From: Panopea generosa | Taxonomy: Eukaryota; Mollusca; Bivalvia; Adapedonta; Hiatellidae | Assembly: GCA_029582155.1 (NCBI GenBank) | Contig: CM055908.1 | Coordinates: 16,293,352-16,357,351 of the forward strand | Direction: 5' to 3' | DNA: 64,000 bases | Shown here: in pieces, positions 43,430 to 55,954 of the stretch | How positions within the stretch are numbered: the first letter of the stretch is position 1 | Layout: the number at the start of each line of letters is the position of its first letter | Notes under the pieces: generated by a model | Seen by the model: the letters and a program-made list of their open reading frames with translations, nothing else | Databases searched by the model: none | What the model was told of the DNA's origin: nothing | Made by a program: the position numbers and the translations under genes

Positions 43430-45345
43430 CTTAACACACTCACCAATATAACCGAATCTCAAACAGAACTGTACAAACATATTTGTTCAACATTGCTTAA
43501 CACACCCACCAATATAACCGTACCTCAAACAGAACTAAACAAACATATTTGTTCAACATTACTTAACACTTCCACCAATATAACCGTACCTCAAACAGGA
43601 CTATACAAACATAGTTGTTCGACATTACTTAACACATCCACCAATATAACCGTACCTCAAACAGAACTGTACAAACATATTTGTTCAACATAATTTAACA
43701 CACCCACCAATATAACCGAATCTCAAACAGAACTGTACAAACATATTTGTTCAACATTACTTAACACTTCCACCAATATAACCGTACCTCAAACAGAACT
43801 ATACAAACATATTTGTTCAACATTACTTAACACTTCCACCAATATAACCGTACCCCAAACAGAACTATACAAACATATTTGTTCAACATTACTTAACACT
43901 TCCACCAATATAACCGTACCTCAAACAGAACTATACAAACATATTTGTTCAACATTACTTAACACTTCCACCAATATAACCGTACCTCAAACAGAACTGT
44001 ACAAACATATTTGTTCAACATTACTTAACACTTCCACCAATATAACCGTACCTCAAACAGAACTGTACAAACATATTTGTTCAACATTACTTAACACACC
44101 CACCAATATAACCGAATCTCAAACAGAACTAAACAAACATATTTGTTCAACATTACTTAACACTTCCACCAATATAACCGTACCTCAAACAGAACTGTAC
44201 AAACATATTTGTTCAACATAACTTAACACTTCCACCAATATAACCGTACCTCAAACAGAACTGTACAAACATATTTGTTCAACATTACTTAACACATCCA
44301 CCAATATAACCGTACCTCAAACAGAACTGTACAAACATATTTGTTCAACATTACTTAACACTTCCACCAATATAACCGTACCTCAAACAGAACTAAACAA
44401 ACATATTTGTTCAACATTACTTAACACATCCACCAATATAACCGTACCTCGAACAGAACTGTACAAACATATTTGTTCAACATTACTTTACACATCCACC
44501 AATATAACCGTACCTCAAACAGAACTGTACAAACATATTTGTTCAACATTACTTAACACTTCCACCAATATAACCGAATCTCAAACAGAACTAAACAAAC
44601 ATATTTGTTCAACATTACTTAACACACCCACCAATATAACCGAATCTCAAACAGAACTAAACAAACATATTTGTTCAACATTACTTAACACTTCCACCAA
44701 TATAACCGTACCTCAAACAGAACTGTACAAACATATTTGTTCCACATTACTTAACACTTCCACCAATATAACCGTACCTCAAACAGAACTGTACAAACAT
44801 ATTTGTTCAACATTACTTAACACATCCACCAATATAACCGTACCTCAAACAGAACTAAACAAACATATGTGGTCAACATTACTTAACACATCCACCAATA
44901 TAACCGTACCTCAAACAGAACTATACAAACATATTTGTTCAACATTACTTAACACTTCCACCAATATAACCGTACCTCAAACAGAACTATACAAACATAT
45001 TTGTTCAACATTACTTAACACATCCACCAATATAACCGTACCTCAAACAGAACTATACAAACATATTTGTTCAACATTACTTAACACCTCCACCAATATA
45101 ACCGTACCTCAAACAGAACTGTACAAACATATTTGTTCAACATTACTTAACACCTCCACCAATATAACCGTACCTCAAACAGAACTGTACAAACATATTT
45201 GTTTAACATTACTTAACACACCCACCAATATAACCGAATCTCAAACAGAACTAAACAAACATATTTGTTCAACATTACTTAACACACCCACCAATATAAC
45301 CGAATCTCAAACAGAACTAAACAAACATATTCATTCAACACTACT
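43430..45345 (+). repeat. 66-bp minisatellite, about 29 copies
   Basis: Unit ACTTAACACTTCCACCAATA, TAACCGTACCTCAAACAGAA, CTGTACAAACATATTTGTTC, AACATT (66 bp, 22 codons). Frames such as 44867-45418 translate as LLNTSTNITVPQTELYKHIC repeats purely because the period is a multiple of three. Variants (TCCACC or CCCACC; GTACCT or GAATCT) are arranged in blocks. Confidence 0.92.
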
Positions 45346-46292
45346 GTGCCGCTATGTAAAATTTTATAGTTTATATCTCATTTTTTTTCATCATGGGTTT
45401 TTATATAATGTTACCTGAATGAAAATAAAGAACATTAATGACAAGAAATACTTATTTGATGACATATACAACTGTAAACCCTAATCATGAAGAAAATCAC
45501 TATGAACAAAATACAAAATTAACAACGTTCGCCACATATATCTGTCAATTCTCCTCGTAACATTCTGTCTATATCCCACGCAGTAGTTCTTCTTGTTACA
45601 TACACTGCACTGGGCTCCAAATTAAACTAGTTTTTGGTTTTAATTGTTAAACGCTATCGCTATTCTAAGACGTGCTGTCGCATCCCACTTTTCCAGCATA
45701 TTTAAAGAATCGGACTGATAGTTTTCTCGGTGAACATAAAACTGAGTCAAGTCATTTAACTGGTCATTTTCGACCAGGTTTTCAATCTTTTTGAAGCACA
45801 AAAACTTCGCTCACGTGCTCAGAGGGCAGCCGTAAGTGATAGCATCAGCTTAAAATTAGTATTAATATAGTTTCTACTCTGATGCTATTAGAGTTAAACA
45901 TTTTCGTTACAATCTATCTATAGGCATTTCTAAATCGTTATTGTTCAAACTAAATCTATTTCAATTGTTCGTATTTCCAGAATTTCTGACGGATACCTCC
46001 GTATTCCCCAGGGTAGTGACGGACCTGCCAATTATAGCTCAATGGGTCCATACCGATTCAAAGTGGACATTTATTATCTCTACTTACATTTTGACTGTAC
46101 ATGGCTCATTTAATCGTAAGGTTTTATCCATTTGCTAGATAATTATAAAAAGTTCTTACTTGAATCTAGCGGAAATAAAGCCTGTTGACATCCCGCCACC
46201 TTTACCTGTACAAGAAACACGAAGGCATGTCCTAACATTCTACCTATCCTATTGATCGAATCCTCACATGTTTCCTTGGAGGTGTTACTTAC
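45346..46292. other. Receptor pseudogene intron 1, distal part
   Basis: Contains a probable hAT transposase relic (about 45630-45840, minus). The rest is unassigned. Confidence 0.45.
45630..45840 (-). pseudogene. Probable hAT transposase C-terminal fragment
   Basis: On the minus strand, frames read ARERSFCASKRLKTW and then, shifted, NDLTQFYVHRENYQ. This resembles the ERSFSALKRLKT.. L..L...HRE block of the hAT dimerisation domain. Frameshifted, no ends visible. Called from pattern memory only. Confidence 0.5.
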
Positions 46293-46479
46293 CGTTAAGA
46301 TAGAAATCCACGGAAACAATCGTAGACGAGCGCTGGTCAGTTTGGGGTCGTACCTTCTTGTTATATGCATCTGTTGTAAATAATTTGGTTATCAAATTTT
46401 TCACGTAGGTTCCGCTTTTTGCAAATACGACCATTGGTAGCACAAACAAAGTTAATACGAGACCGTGCTTTAAATCCAT
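46293..46479 (-). pseudogene. Receptor pseudogene exon 1 (start, signal peptide)
   Basis: MDLKHGLVLTLFVLPMVVFA is a plausible signal peptide, followed by KSGTYVKNLITKLFTTDAYN and KKVRPQTDQRSSTIVSVDFY. It ends LN plus one base before GTAAGT, the same phase as the intact paralogue. This exon is undamaged. Confidence 0.88.
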
Positions 46480-46794
46480 CGTTTGAACATTAAATTAGAA
46501 TACTTTTTTAAAAATATTGATAGATAAGAAAATATGAAAATGACAATACATCCAATAACTTATAAACATTCACAGTACTATTTCAGTTCTACGGTTACCC
46601 GTTTTTATTAATTATCATCACAACAGAATTAATAAACCAATGCGGTTAATTAACCATACTTTGAATAAATAGTAATTGCAATAATGAATATTTGAATTAT
46701 TTATAAGATTTAAAACATATAATAAGTTATTTATTCATTTAATAATTAATTGTGTCCACATCCGATACAGACAATGGTAAATGGGACTGTTCAT
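46480..46794. other. Upstream of receptor pseudogene exon 1
   Basis: AT-rich, no recognised feature; the 71-bp array starts just beyond. Confidence 0.45.
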
Positions 46795-49700
46795 TAAACG
46801 CGTAACAAACGTACTTAGACAGAGTATTGACCGATGACCACAACTATATAGTTTATGTTTCGTAACAGTACGTCCACATACGTACTTAGACAGAGTATTG
46901 ACCGATGACCACAACTATATAGTTTGTATTTCGTAACAGCACGTCCACTAACGTACTTAGACAGAGTATTAGCCGATGATCAAACATATATAGTTTGTGT
47001 TTCGTAATAGCACGTCCACAAACGTACTTAGACAGAGTATTGACCGATGACCACAACAATATAGTTTGTGTTTCGTAACAGTACGTCCACAAACGTACTT
47101 AGACAGAGTATTGACCGATGACCGCAACTATATAGTTTGTGTTTCGTAATAGCACGTCCACAAACGTACTTAGACAGAGTATTGACCGATGACCACAACT
47201 ATATAGTTTGTGTTTCGTAACAGCACGTCCACAAACGTACTTAGACAGAGTATTGACCGATGACCACAACTATATAGTTTGTGTTTCGTAACAGTACGTC
47301 CACAGACGTACTTAGACAGAGTATTGACCGATGACCACAACTATATAGTTTGTGTTTCGTAACAGCACGTCCACAGACTTACTTAGACAGCGTATTGATC
47401 GATGACCACAACTATATAGTTTGTGTTTCGTAACAGCACGTCCACAACTATATAGTTTGTGTTTCGTAACAGCACGTCACCAAACGTACTTAGAGTATTG
47501 ACCGATGACCACAAGTATATTGTTTGTGTTTTGTAACAGCACGTCCACAGACGTACTTAGACAGAGTATTGGCCGATGACCACAACTATATAGTTTATGT
47601 TTCGTAATAGCATGTCCACTAACGTACTTAGACAGAGTATTGACCGATGACCACAACTATATAGTTTGTGTTTCGTAACAGCACGTCCACAGACGTACTT
47701 AGACAGAGTATTGACCGATGACCACAACTATATAGTTTATGTTTCGTAATAGCACGTCCACTAACGTACTTAGACAGAGTATTGACCGATGACCACAACT
47801 ATATAGTTAATGTTTCGTAATAGTAGGTCCACAGACGTACTTAGACAGAGTATTGACCGATGACCACAACTGTATTGTTTATGTTTCGTAATAGCACGTC
47901 CACAAACGTACTTAGACAGAGTATTGACCGACGACCACAACTATATAGTTTATGTTTCGTAATAGCACGTCCACAAATGTACTTAGACAGAGTATTGCCC
48001 GACGACCACAACTATATAGTTTGTGTTTCGTAACAGCACGTCCACAAACGTACTTAGACAGAGAATTGACCGACGACCACAACTATATAGTTTGTTTTTC
48101 GTAATAGCACGTCCACAAACGTACTTAGACAGAGTATTGGCCTATGACCACAACTATATAGTTTGTGTTTCGTAACAGCACGTCCACAAACGTACTTAGA
48201 CAGAGTATTGGCCGATGACCACAACTATATAGTTTATGTTTCGTAATAGCACGTCCACTAACGTACTTAGACCGAGTATTGGCCGATGACCACAACTATA
48301 TAGTTTATGTTTCGTAATAGCACGTCCACAAACGTACTTAGACAGAGTATTGGCCGACGACCACAACTATATAGTTTATGTTTCGTAAAAGCACGTCCAC
48401 AAACGTACTTAGACAGAGTATTGGCCGATGACCACAACTATATAGTTTATGTTTCGTAACAGCACGTCCACAGACGTACTTAGACAGAGTATTGACCGAC
48501 GACCACAACTATATAGTTCATGTTTCGTAACAGCACGTCCACAGACGTACTTAGACAGAGTATTGACCGATGACCACAACTATATAGTTTGTGTTTCGTA
48601 ATAGCACGTCCACAAATGTACTTAGACAGAGTATTGACCGATGACCACAACTATATAGTTTGTGTTTCGTAACAGTACGTCCACAAACGTACTTAGACAG
48701 AGTATTGACCGATGGCCGCAACTATATAGTTTGTGTTTCGTAATAGCACGTCCACAAACGTACTTAGACAGAGTATTGACCGATGACCACAACTATATAG
48801 TTTGTGTTTCGTAACAGCACGTCCACAAACGTACTTAGACAGAGTATTGACCGATGACCACAACTATATAGTTTGTGTTTCGTAACAGTACGTCCACAGA
48901 CGTACTTAGACAGAGTATTGACCGATGACCACAACTATATAGTTTGTGTTTCGTAACAGCACGTCCACAGACTTACTTAGACAGCGTATTGATCGATGAC
49001 CACAACTATATAGTTTGTGTTTCGTAACAGCACGTCCACAACTATATAGTTTGTGTTTCGTAACAGCACGTCACCAAACGTACTTAGAGTATTGACCGAT
49101 GACCACAAGTATATTGTTTGTGTTTTGTAACAGCACGTCCACAGACGTACTTAGACAGAGTATTGGCCGATGACCACAACTATATAGTTTATGTTTCGTA
49201 ATAGCATGTCCACTAACGTACTTAGACAGAGTATTGACCGATGACCACAACTATATAGTTTGTGTTTCGTAACAGCACGTCCACAGACGTACTTAGACAG
49301 AGTATTGACCGATGACCACAACTATATAGTTTATGTTTCGTAATAGCACGTCCACTAACGTACTTAGACAGAGTATTGACCGATGACCACAACTATATAG
49401 TTAATGTTTCGTAATAGTAGGTCCACAGACGTACTTAGACAGAGTATTGACCGACGACCACAACTATATAGTTAATGTTTCGTAATAGTAGGTCCACAGA
49501 CGTACTTAGACAGAGTATTGACCGACGACCACAACTATATAGTTTATGTTTCGTAATAGCACGTCCACAAATGTACTTAGACAGAGTATTGCCCGACGAC
49601 CACAACTATATAGTTTGTGTTTCGTAACAGCACGTCCACAAACGTACTTAGACAGAGAATTGACCGACGACCACAACTATATAGTTTGTTTTTCGTAATA

Positions 49701-52290
49701 GCACGTCCACAAACGTACTTAGACAGAGTATTGGCCTATGACCACAACTATATAGTTTGTGTTTCGTAACAGCACGTCCACAAACGTACTTAGACAGAGT
49801 ATTGGCCGATGACCACAACTATATAGTTTATGTTTCGTAATAGCACGTCCACTAACGTACTTAGACAGAGTATTGGCCGATGACCACAACTATATAGTTT
49901 ATGTTTCGTAATAGCACGTCCACAAACGTACTTAGACAGAGTATTGACCGACGACCACAACTATATAGTTTATGTTTCGTAAAAGCACGTCCACAAACGT
50001 ACTTAGACAGAGTATTGGCCGATGACCACAACTATATAGTTTATGTTTCGTAACAGCACGTCCACAAACGTACTTAGACAGAGTATTGACCGACGACCAC
50101 AACTATATAGTTCATGTTTCGTAACAGCACGTCCACAGACGTACTTAGACAGAGTATTGACCGATGACCACAACTATATAGTTTATGTTTCGTAATAGCA
50201 CGTCCACAAATGTACTTAGACAGAGTATTGACCGATGACCACAACTATATAGTTTGTGTTTCGTAACAGCACGTCCACAGACGTACTTAGACAGAGTATT
50301 AACCGATGACCACAACTATATAGTTTGTGTTTCGTAACAGTACGTCCACTAACGTACTTAGACAGAGTATTGACCGATGACCACAACTATATAGTTTATG
50401 TTTCGTAATAGCACGTCCACAAACGTACTTAGACAGAGTATTGACCGATAACCACAACTATATAGTTTGTGTTTCGTAACAGCACGTCCACAGACGTACT
50501 TAGACAGAATATTAACCGACGACCACAACTATATAGTTTGTGTTTCGTAATAGCACGTCCACAAATGTACTTAGAGTAGAGGCCGATGACCACAACTATA
50601 TAGTTTATATTTCGTAACAGCACGTCCACAGACGTACTTAGACAGAGTATTGACCGATGACCACAACTATATAGTTTGTGTTTCGTAACAGCACGTCCAC
50701 AGACGTACTTAGACAGAGTATTAACCGACGACCACAACTATATAGTTTGTGTTTCGTAACAGCACGTCCACAGACGTACTTAGACAGAGTATTAACCGAC
50801 GACCACAACTATATAGTTTGTGTTTCGTAACAGCACGTTCACAAATGTTCTTAGACAGAGTATTGACCGATGACCACAACTATATAGTTTGTATTTCGTA
50901 ACAGCACATCCACAAATGTACTTAGACAGAGTATTGACCGATGACCACAACTATATAGTTCATGTTTCGTAACAGCACGTCCACAAACGTACTTAGACAG
51001 ATTATTAACCGACGACCACTACTAAATAGTTTGTGTTTCGTAACAGCACGTCCACAAATGTACTTATACAGAGTATTGGCCGATGATCACAACTATATAG
51101 TTTGTATTTCGTAACAGCACGTCCACAGACGTACTTAGACAGAGTATTAACCGACGACCACAACTATATAGTTTGTGTTTCGTAACAGCACGTCCACAAA
51201 TGTACTTAAACAGAGTATTGACCGATGACCACAACTATATAGTTTGTGTTTCGTAATAGCACGTCCACAAACGTACTTAGACTGAGTATTGATCTATGAC
51301 CACAACTATATAGTTTGTGTTTCGTAACAGCACGTCCACAGACGTACTTAGACAGAGTATTGACCGATGATCACAACTATATAGTTTATGTTTCGTAATA
51401 GCACGTCCACAAATGTACTTAAACAGAGTATTGACCGATGACCACAACTATATTGTTTGTGTTTCGTAATAGCACGTCCAGAGGCGTACTTAGACAGAGT
51501 TTTAACCGATGACCACAACTATATAGTTTGTGTTTCGTAACAGCACGTCCACTAACGTACTTAGACAGAGTATTGACCGATGACCACAACTATATAGTTT
51601 ATGTTTCGTAATAGTACGTCCACATACGTACTTAGACAGAGTATTGACCGACGACCACAACTGTATTTTTTGTGTTTCGTAACAGCACGTCCACAGACGT
51701 ACTTAGACAGAGTATTGGCCGATGACCACAACTATATAGTTTATGTTTCGTAACAGCACGTCCACAAATGTACTTAGAGTATTGGCCGATGACCACAACT
51801 ATATAGTTTGTGTTTCGTAACAGCACGTCCACAGACGTACTTAGACAGAGTAATAACCGACGACCACAACTATATAGTTTGTGTTTCGTAACAGCACGTC
51901 CACAGACGTACTTAGACAGAGTATTAACCGACGACCACAACTATATAGTTTATGTTTCGTAATAGCACGTCCACAAACGTACTTAGACAGAGTATTGACC
52001 GATGACCACAACTATATAGTTTGTGTTTCGTTACAGCACGTCCACAAATGTACTTAGACAGAGTATTGACCGATGACCACAACTATATAGTTTATGTTTC
52101 GTAACAGCACGTCCACAAATGTATTTAGACAGAGTATTGACGGATGACCACAACTATATAGTTTATGTTTCGTAATAGCACGTCCACAAACGTACTTAGA
52201 CAGAGTATTGACCGATGACCACAACTATATAGTTTATGTTTCGTAATAGTACGTCCACAAACGTACTTAGACAGAGTATTGACCGATGGG
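46795..52290. repeat. 71-bp satellite-like array, about 77 copies, with higher-order duplication
   Basis: Unit CGTACTTAGACAGAGTATTG, ACCGATGACCACAACTATAT, AGTTTGTGTTTCGTAACAGC, ACGTCCACAAA. Every unit carries the perfect 12-bp palindrome AACTATATAGTT. A rare variant string (ACTTACTTAGACAGCGTATT followed by a truncated unit) occurs at about 47377 and again 1,594 bp later at about 48971, so a block of some 22 units was duplicated. The minus-strand frames here are repeat artefacts. Confidence 0.93.
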
Positions 52291-54614
52291 CGTAAAACAT
52301 TTTCTTTCAAAACTGACTTATAAACACAGTTGAAAGGAACTTGTTAAAACTTTATTGAATTGCTCAGTTAAGACCTGTTTCATTATAAAATATGATCATC
52401 TTCCCTCGAAGATGCGTTCTTTTCTTATAGTCATTTGATGTTTGTTAAATGCTTTTTAACCTTTTTGTGCAATGGAAGTCGTTGAAGAACTTCGGGGGCG
52501 GGACTCCTCACAATTAACTCTTCGTCTGGATCTGGGAAGGATTTAGTTCTGTACATTATCCGACACAACTTTAAAACATTTTGTTTTTCATAAATGTGTT
52601 ATTTTCTGAATTGAACGTTGCCCAAGTACTGTCGAATGGTGCACACTATAATTATAACTAAACTATGTTTGCAGTGCATGTACTTTTACATGTCGTTATA
52701 TATTTTGTCAGTTTCGTGTAGAGGTGACACAGAATACTCGTAATCCACTCTCCTGTGTGGCATATGAGCACCCGCTTTCGTACTCAGTTCAAGTTACTAT
52801 GCACTCTCTTTTAGTATGCTGCTCACACACATCTCCATGGCGCGCAGTTACATGAATGATAGTTTTTACATTCAAATTTTATGTTTCCGACTCAAACCAC
52901 GTGATAACATTATTGATTATCATCCAAACCTTCTTGCGCATTGTTTGCTTCTGTAGTTTAAACAAGTTTATATACTAGTATATAAATTACGTCATAAAAC
53001 ATGAAGAGACTTACTGGGGCATTTAGATATAAATAAAGTTTTAAATGACACAAATTCTGTAAACTTTATTCTGGTAACATGTAGGTAAATAATACATTAG
53101 AAGTGGCACATCATCATGCGAGTTGTTTACAATCTTGTTTGCATTATAGTTCGTTTTAAGATTATCACATGCCCTCGTGGCATACATACCCAACAGGTGT
53201 ATCTGGTCCCTGTTTCACCAACATCTTCTTAAGTACTTAAAATTTTATAACTAAAAAAAAGTAGCCAGGTGATCATGATTTCAGACTGCTTCCAGTAAAA
53301 TTGCATGTTGTTAAGTTTTTCAATATTTAAGTATTATGTTGGTAAAACTAAAGCCAGACGCTAAATCGGCCAGGTGATATATGCTGTTCAGACCGCACAA
53401 TAAAACCAAGATATACCTGGATTAGCTAATGTTGTATTGTGTTTGTTTTTGTTTTAATTGAATTTAACTCCATTCAGTCAAAGCATAACAGGTCATATGA
53501 AGCATATCTCATATTTTATTTAAAGATGAAGATCTGAATAGAACCACCGTTCTTCAGCAATCAGCACGCAAGTTTTAAGATCGAGCTGGCCTTCAGCGAT
53601 GAACGGGCAGTGGCCATTAGACGACAGACTCTTAGATCAAGCACTTGACGACGAAATAACTATCACAGATATTAGTTAAGTGCGATCAACAGCAATCAAT
53701 TAACGTATGAAATGCGTAATATATATAAAACATCCACACAACTGAAACGCAAGCAGTACTTAAATACATAACTGTTCAATTCTGAAGTTTTAGACGATTT
53801 GGGCTAATGTTATGATCATGAAGCACTAATAACAATCTGTCTTCATTTTGCATCCATAGATAGGAAATCAACAGACCTATACTTATGTCAGGTTATTGTA
53901 CTATCAGATAAATGTGTTTTGATACAAAATGAAAGTGATTCACAAACTTCTTGGCATGTCAACATAATTCCACATTTGTAAAGAATGTGCGGCCAAAATC
54001 ACAGACCAGAAATTAGTTAAAGCAATACTACTTCAATCTCAGTTCACAAACTTCAACTATACGTGTTATCATGCATTTGAATATATGTTTATATATTAAA
54101 GAAAACGAGACAATCACATAATTTCCATTTCCATTTAGAAAACTTGATTAACAGCGAACAAGGTAAATTAATTGTCATTTTTTATCTGCACTAAACCAGA
54201 TTATGAAAAGTAGACATGCCAGATGTAGGCTATCACTTCTCTGCTTATTTATCCCGAAGGTGCCCATTAACCCGGGTATAATTTTACCTCTGGTTACGGC
54301 CCAGATATACTATTGTAATACAACAGAACATGTGACGGTTGATTCACTGTTGGTAATTCAATGCAACTGGCTGGTATATAATGGGTATACACGCACCATT
54401 GTCAATCGATTCTTAATTAGCCATTGTTAATGTAAACGTTAAACGTATGCGAAATACTTAATTAAAATAAGACACTATAGTAGTAAAGTTAATACTTTGA
54501 AACATGCCAATGTTCTCGTGTGAATATACACTAATGTACAATGATATATCGACGGAAATTGCATCAATGTCATTACAGTAAATAGTGCCGCAGTTTGTAC
54601 GTAATCCGTTTGGA

Positions 54615-54720
54615 GAGAAGTGGTCTGGTTACCTCAGTCGGTAGAGCAATCTCCCTGTAAGCGATGGGTCGCGGGTTCGACTCACGGACTGGCTGAATAT
54701 TTTTTCGTCCTGTGACATTG
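54615..54720 (+). repeat. tRNA-derived SINE head
   Basis: GGTTACCTCAGTCGGTAGAGC (A box) and GTCGCGGGTTCGACTCACGG (B box), followed by TTTTTTCGTCCTGTGACA. The acceptor arms do not pair, so it is not a tRNA gene. Confidence 0.55.
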
Positions 54721-54834
54721 ACGCCCGAAGTGGGACAGTCATTTATATATATTCTGAGAAACATTCACATGATTCTCTGGTCTCTATGGAATTCGGGAAC
54801 AAAGTCCAAATAAGTGTGTTCGGGAACTGTTAGG

Positions 54835-54940
54835 AGAGAAACGGATTTAAGCAGTTCGGCTTTCTTAGTCGGTAGAGTATCCGCCCTGTCAGCGAAATGT
54901 CCCTGGTTCGAGTACCGGACTTACCTTTTCTCGCCTTGTT
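54835..54940 (+). repeat. tRNA-derived SINE head, same family
   Basis: CTTTCTTAGTCGGTAGAGTA and TCCCTGGTTCGAGTACCGG, preceded by the same GGAGAGAA leader as the copy at 54615. Confidence 0.5.
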
Positions 54941-55092
54941 TCAATAACGTATTTTTTTTCAGTCCTATAACATTCCTATGCGATACTCCACCTACAGTGG
55001 ATTAGGTTTTAGTTTGATGGCACTGCCTTATTTATATAGGGACTAGGTCCCACGTTTAAACACAATACATGGTCATGGCTATCTTGTTACTG

Positions 55093-55113
55093 TTTATTTA
55101 CTGTTCATTTATT
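55093..55113 (-). terminator. Candidate polyadenylation signals of the receptor gene
   Basis: Two minus-strand AATAAA hexamers 11-31 bases after the TAA stop. That is very close to the stop, so the real signal may lie further left. Confidence 0.35.
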
Positions 55114-55123
55114 GTTTAATACT

Positions 55124-55954
55124 TTAATAACCTTTATTGTTTATGGCCATACTAACCAATACTACCGTGCAAACAAATGTAACCAAAGTACAGAACCAGA
55201 ATAAGGCAACATCAAACGCGTTGACAATATCATTCCAAATGAGTGTGTCTCTTTCTACAGACTTCTCGGCAGATTCTGTATAAGTAGTTTCTGTTATTTC
55301 CGCTTTGGCTGATTCATTCGAAACAGTTTCTGGTTTGACAAGATTCTTGCACGAACAAACATATGGGCGTTTAAAACGTAACGTTTGTATTATCTTATAC
55401 ACGCCGAGATAAAATTGGTTAATTGGATGTGTTTCAACATCGCGCGCAGCAATTCTCGATTCAACCAAGCACGCGGTCACGATGAATGTACTAAGAGAGC
55501 TCATGATCATCAAATAAATACTAAGTATCGATGTAGTGTCGGAGTTCTTCGGAAGTTCTGAAGCAATGATTGTCAGAAACACGGCCAGGGACAAAAACAC
55601 AGTTATAGCATACGATGCTCTCTCACCAGAGGCAACCGGTAACACAAACGTGAAGGCATTCAGTATTGTAAGAAAAAGGACAGGGGTGATTATGTTTAGC
55701 AAGTAAAACAGCGGCTTTCTCTTGAGGGTAATCGTAAAAATAACTGCAGCTTCCTCCGTGTTTACTTCGCTACTTGAGGTCGATGCAATTTCCCATCCCG
55801 AGTTTGGAGCGTAATTGTCCAGCAGTATTCCCTTAGTACCTACATTCAGTTCTACCTCAGATTTTGTATAGCTCCATGCAGTGAACTTCAGAAAACATTC
55901 CTGTGTGTCAAAAGGGAAGTAGGTGATATCAACGCTGCATGTTGACTTGAGCAC
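55124..55954 (-). CDS. Receptor exon 4 (Cys loop, M1-M4, stop)
   Basis: 277 codons including TAA. The acceptor TTTTTTCAG precedes VLKSTC. It carries the Cys loop, all four membrane segments and the short M3-M4 loop rich in Glu and Thr. Upstream in-frame codons to 56074 are intron. Confidence 0.93.
   Translation of the reverse strand: MLKSTCSVDITYFPFDTQECFLKFTAWSYTKSEVELNVGTKGILLDNYAPNSGWEIASTSSSEVNTEEAAVIFTITLKRKPLFYLLNIITPVLFLTILNAFTFVLPVASGERASYAITVFLSLAVFLTIIASELPKNSDTTSILSIYLMIMSSLSTFIVTACLVESRIAARDVETHPINQFYLGVYKIIQTLRFKRPYVCSCKNLVKPETVSNESAKAEITETTYTESAEKSVERDTLIWNDIVNAFDVALFWFCTLVTFVCTVVLVSMAINNKGY

Larger units (their letters stand above)
36440..46479 (-). pseudogene. Nicotinic-receptor-like Cys-loop channel pseudogene (four exons)
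   Basis: Paralogue of the intact gene at 55124-63455 with the same exon layout: exon 1 46293-46479 (signal peptide, then SGTYVKNLITKLFTTDAYNK), exon 2 42235-42359 (125 bp in both genes), exon 3 38283-38410 (128 bp against 129), exon 4 up to 37267. Damage: in exon 2 a GGA becomes TGA after ATYN. In exon 3 there is a one-base loss, an in-frame TAA, and the donor has become GC. In exon 4 the Cys-loop Gln codon before the second Cys is TAG (37214-37216), and a second stop follows WDDIVN, removing M4. The M1-M3 segment at 36539-37138 stays open for 199 codons. The introns are inflated by arrays and a mariner insertion. It should not make a channel. Confidence 0.9.
52291..55123. other. Intergenic region between the array and the intact receptor gene
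   Basis: No gene recognised. Two tRNA-like SINE heads lie at about 54615-54720 and 54835-54940. Minus-strand AATAAA hexamers at 55093-55098 and 55108-55113 are candidate polyadenylation signals for the receptor gene. Confidence 0.5.

Noticed and set aside
44867-45418. 183-residue repeat protein
   Set aside because: Product of the 66-bp period; non-repeat sequence is limited to the tail.
54624-54696. A functional tRNA gene
   Set aside because: A- and B-box-like blocks are present, but the acceptor and T arms do not pair and a sister copy lies 220 bp away; SINE heads fit better.
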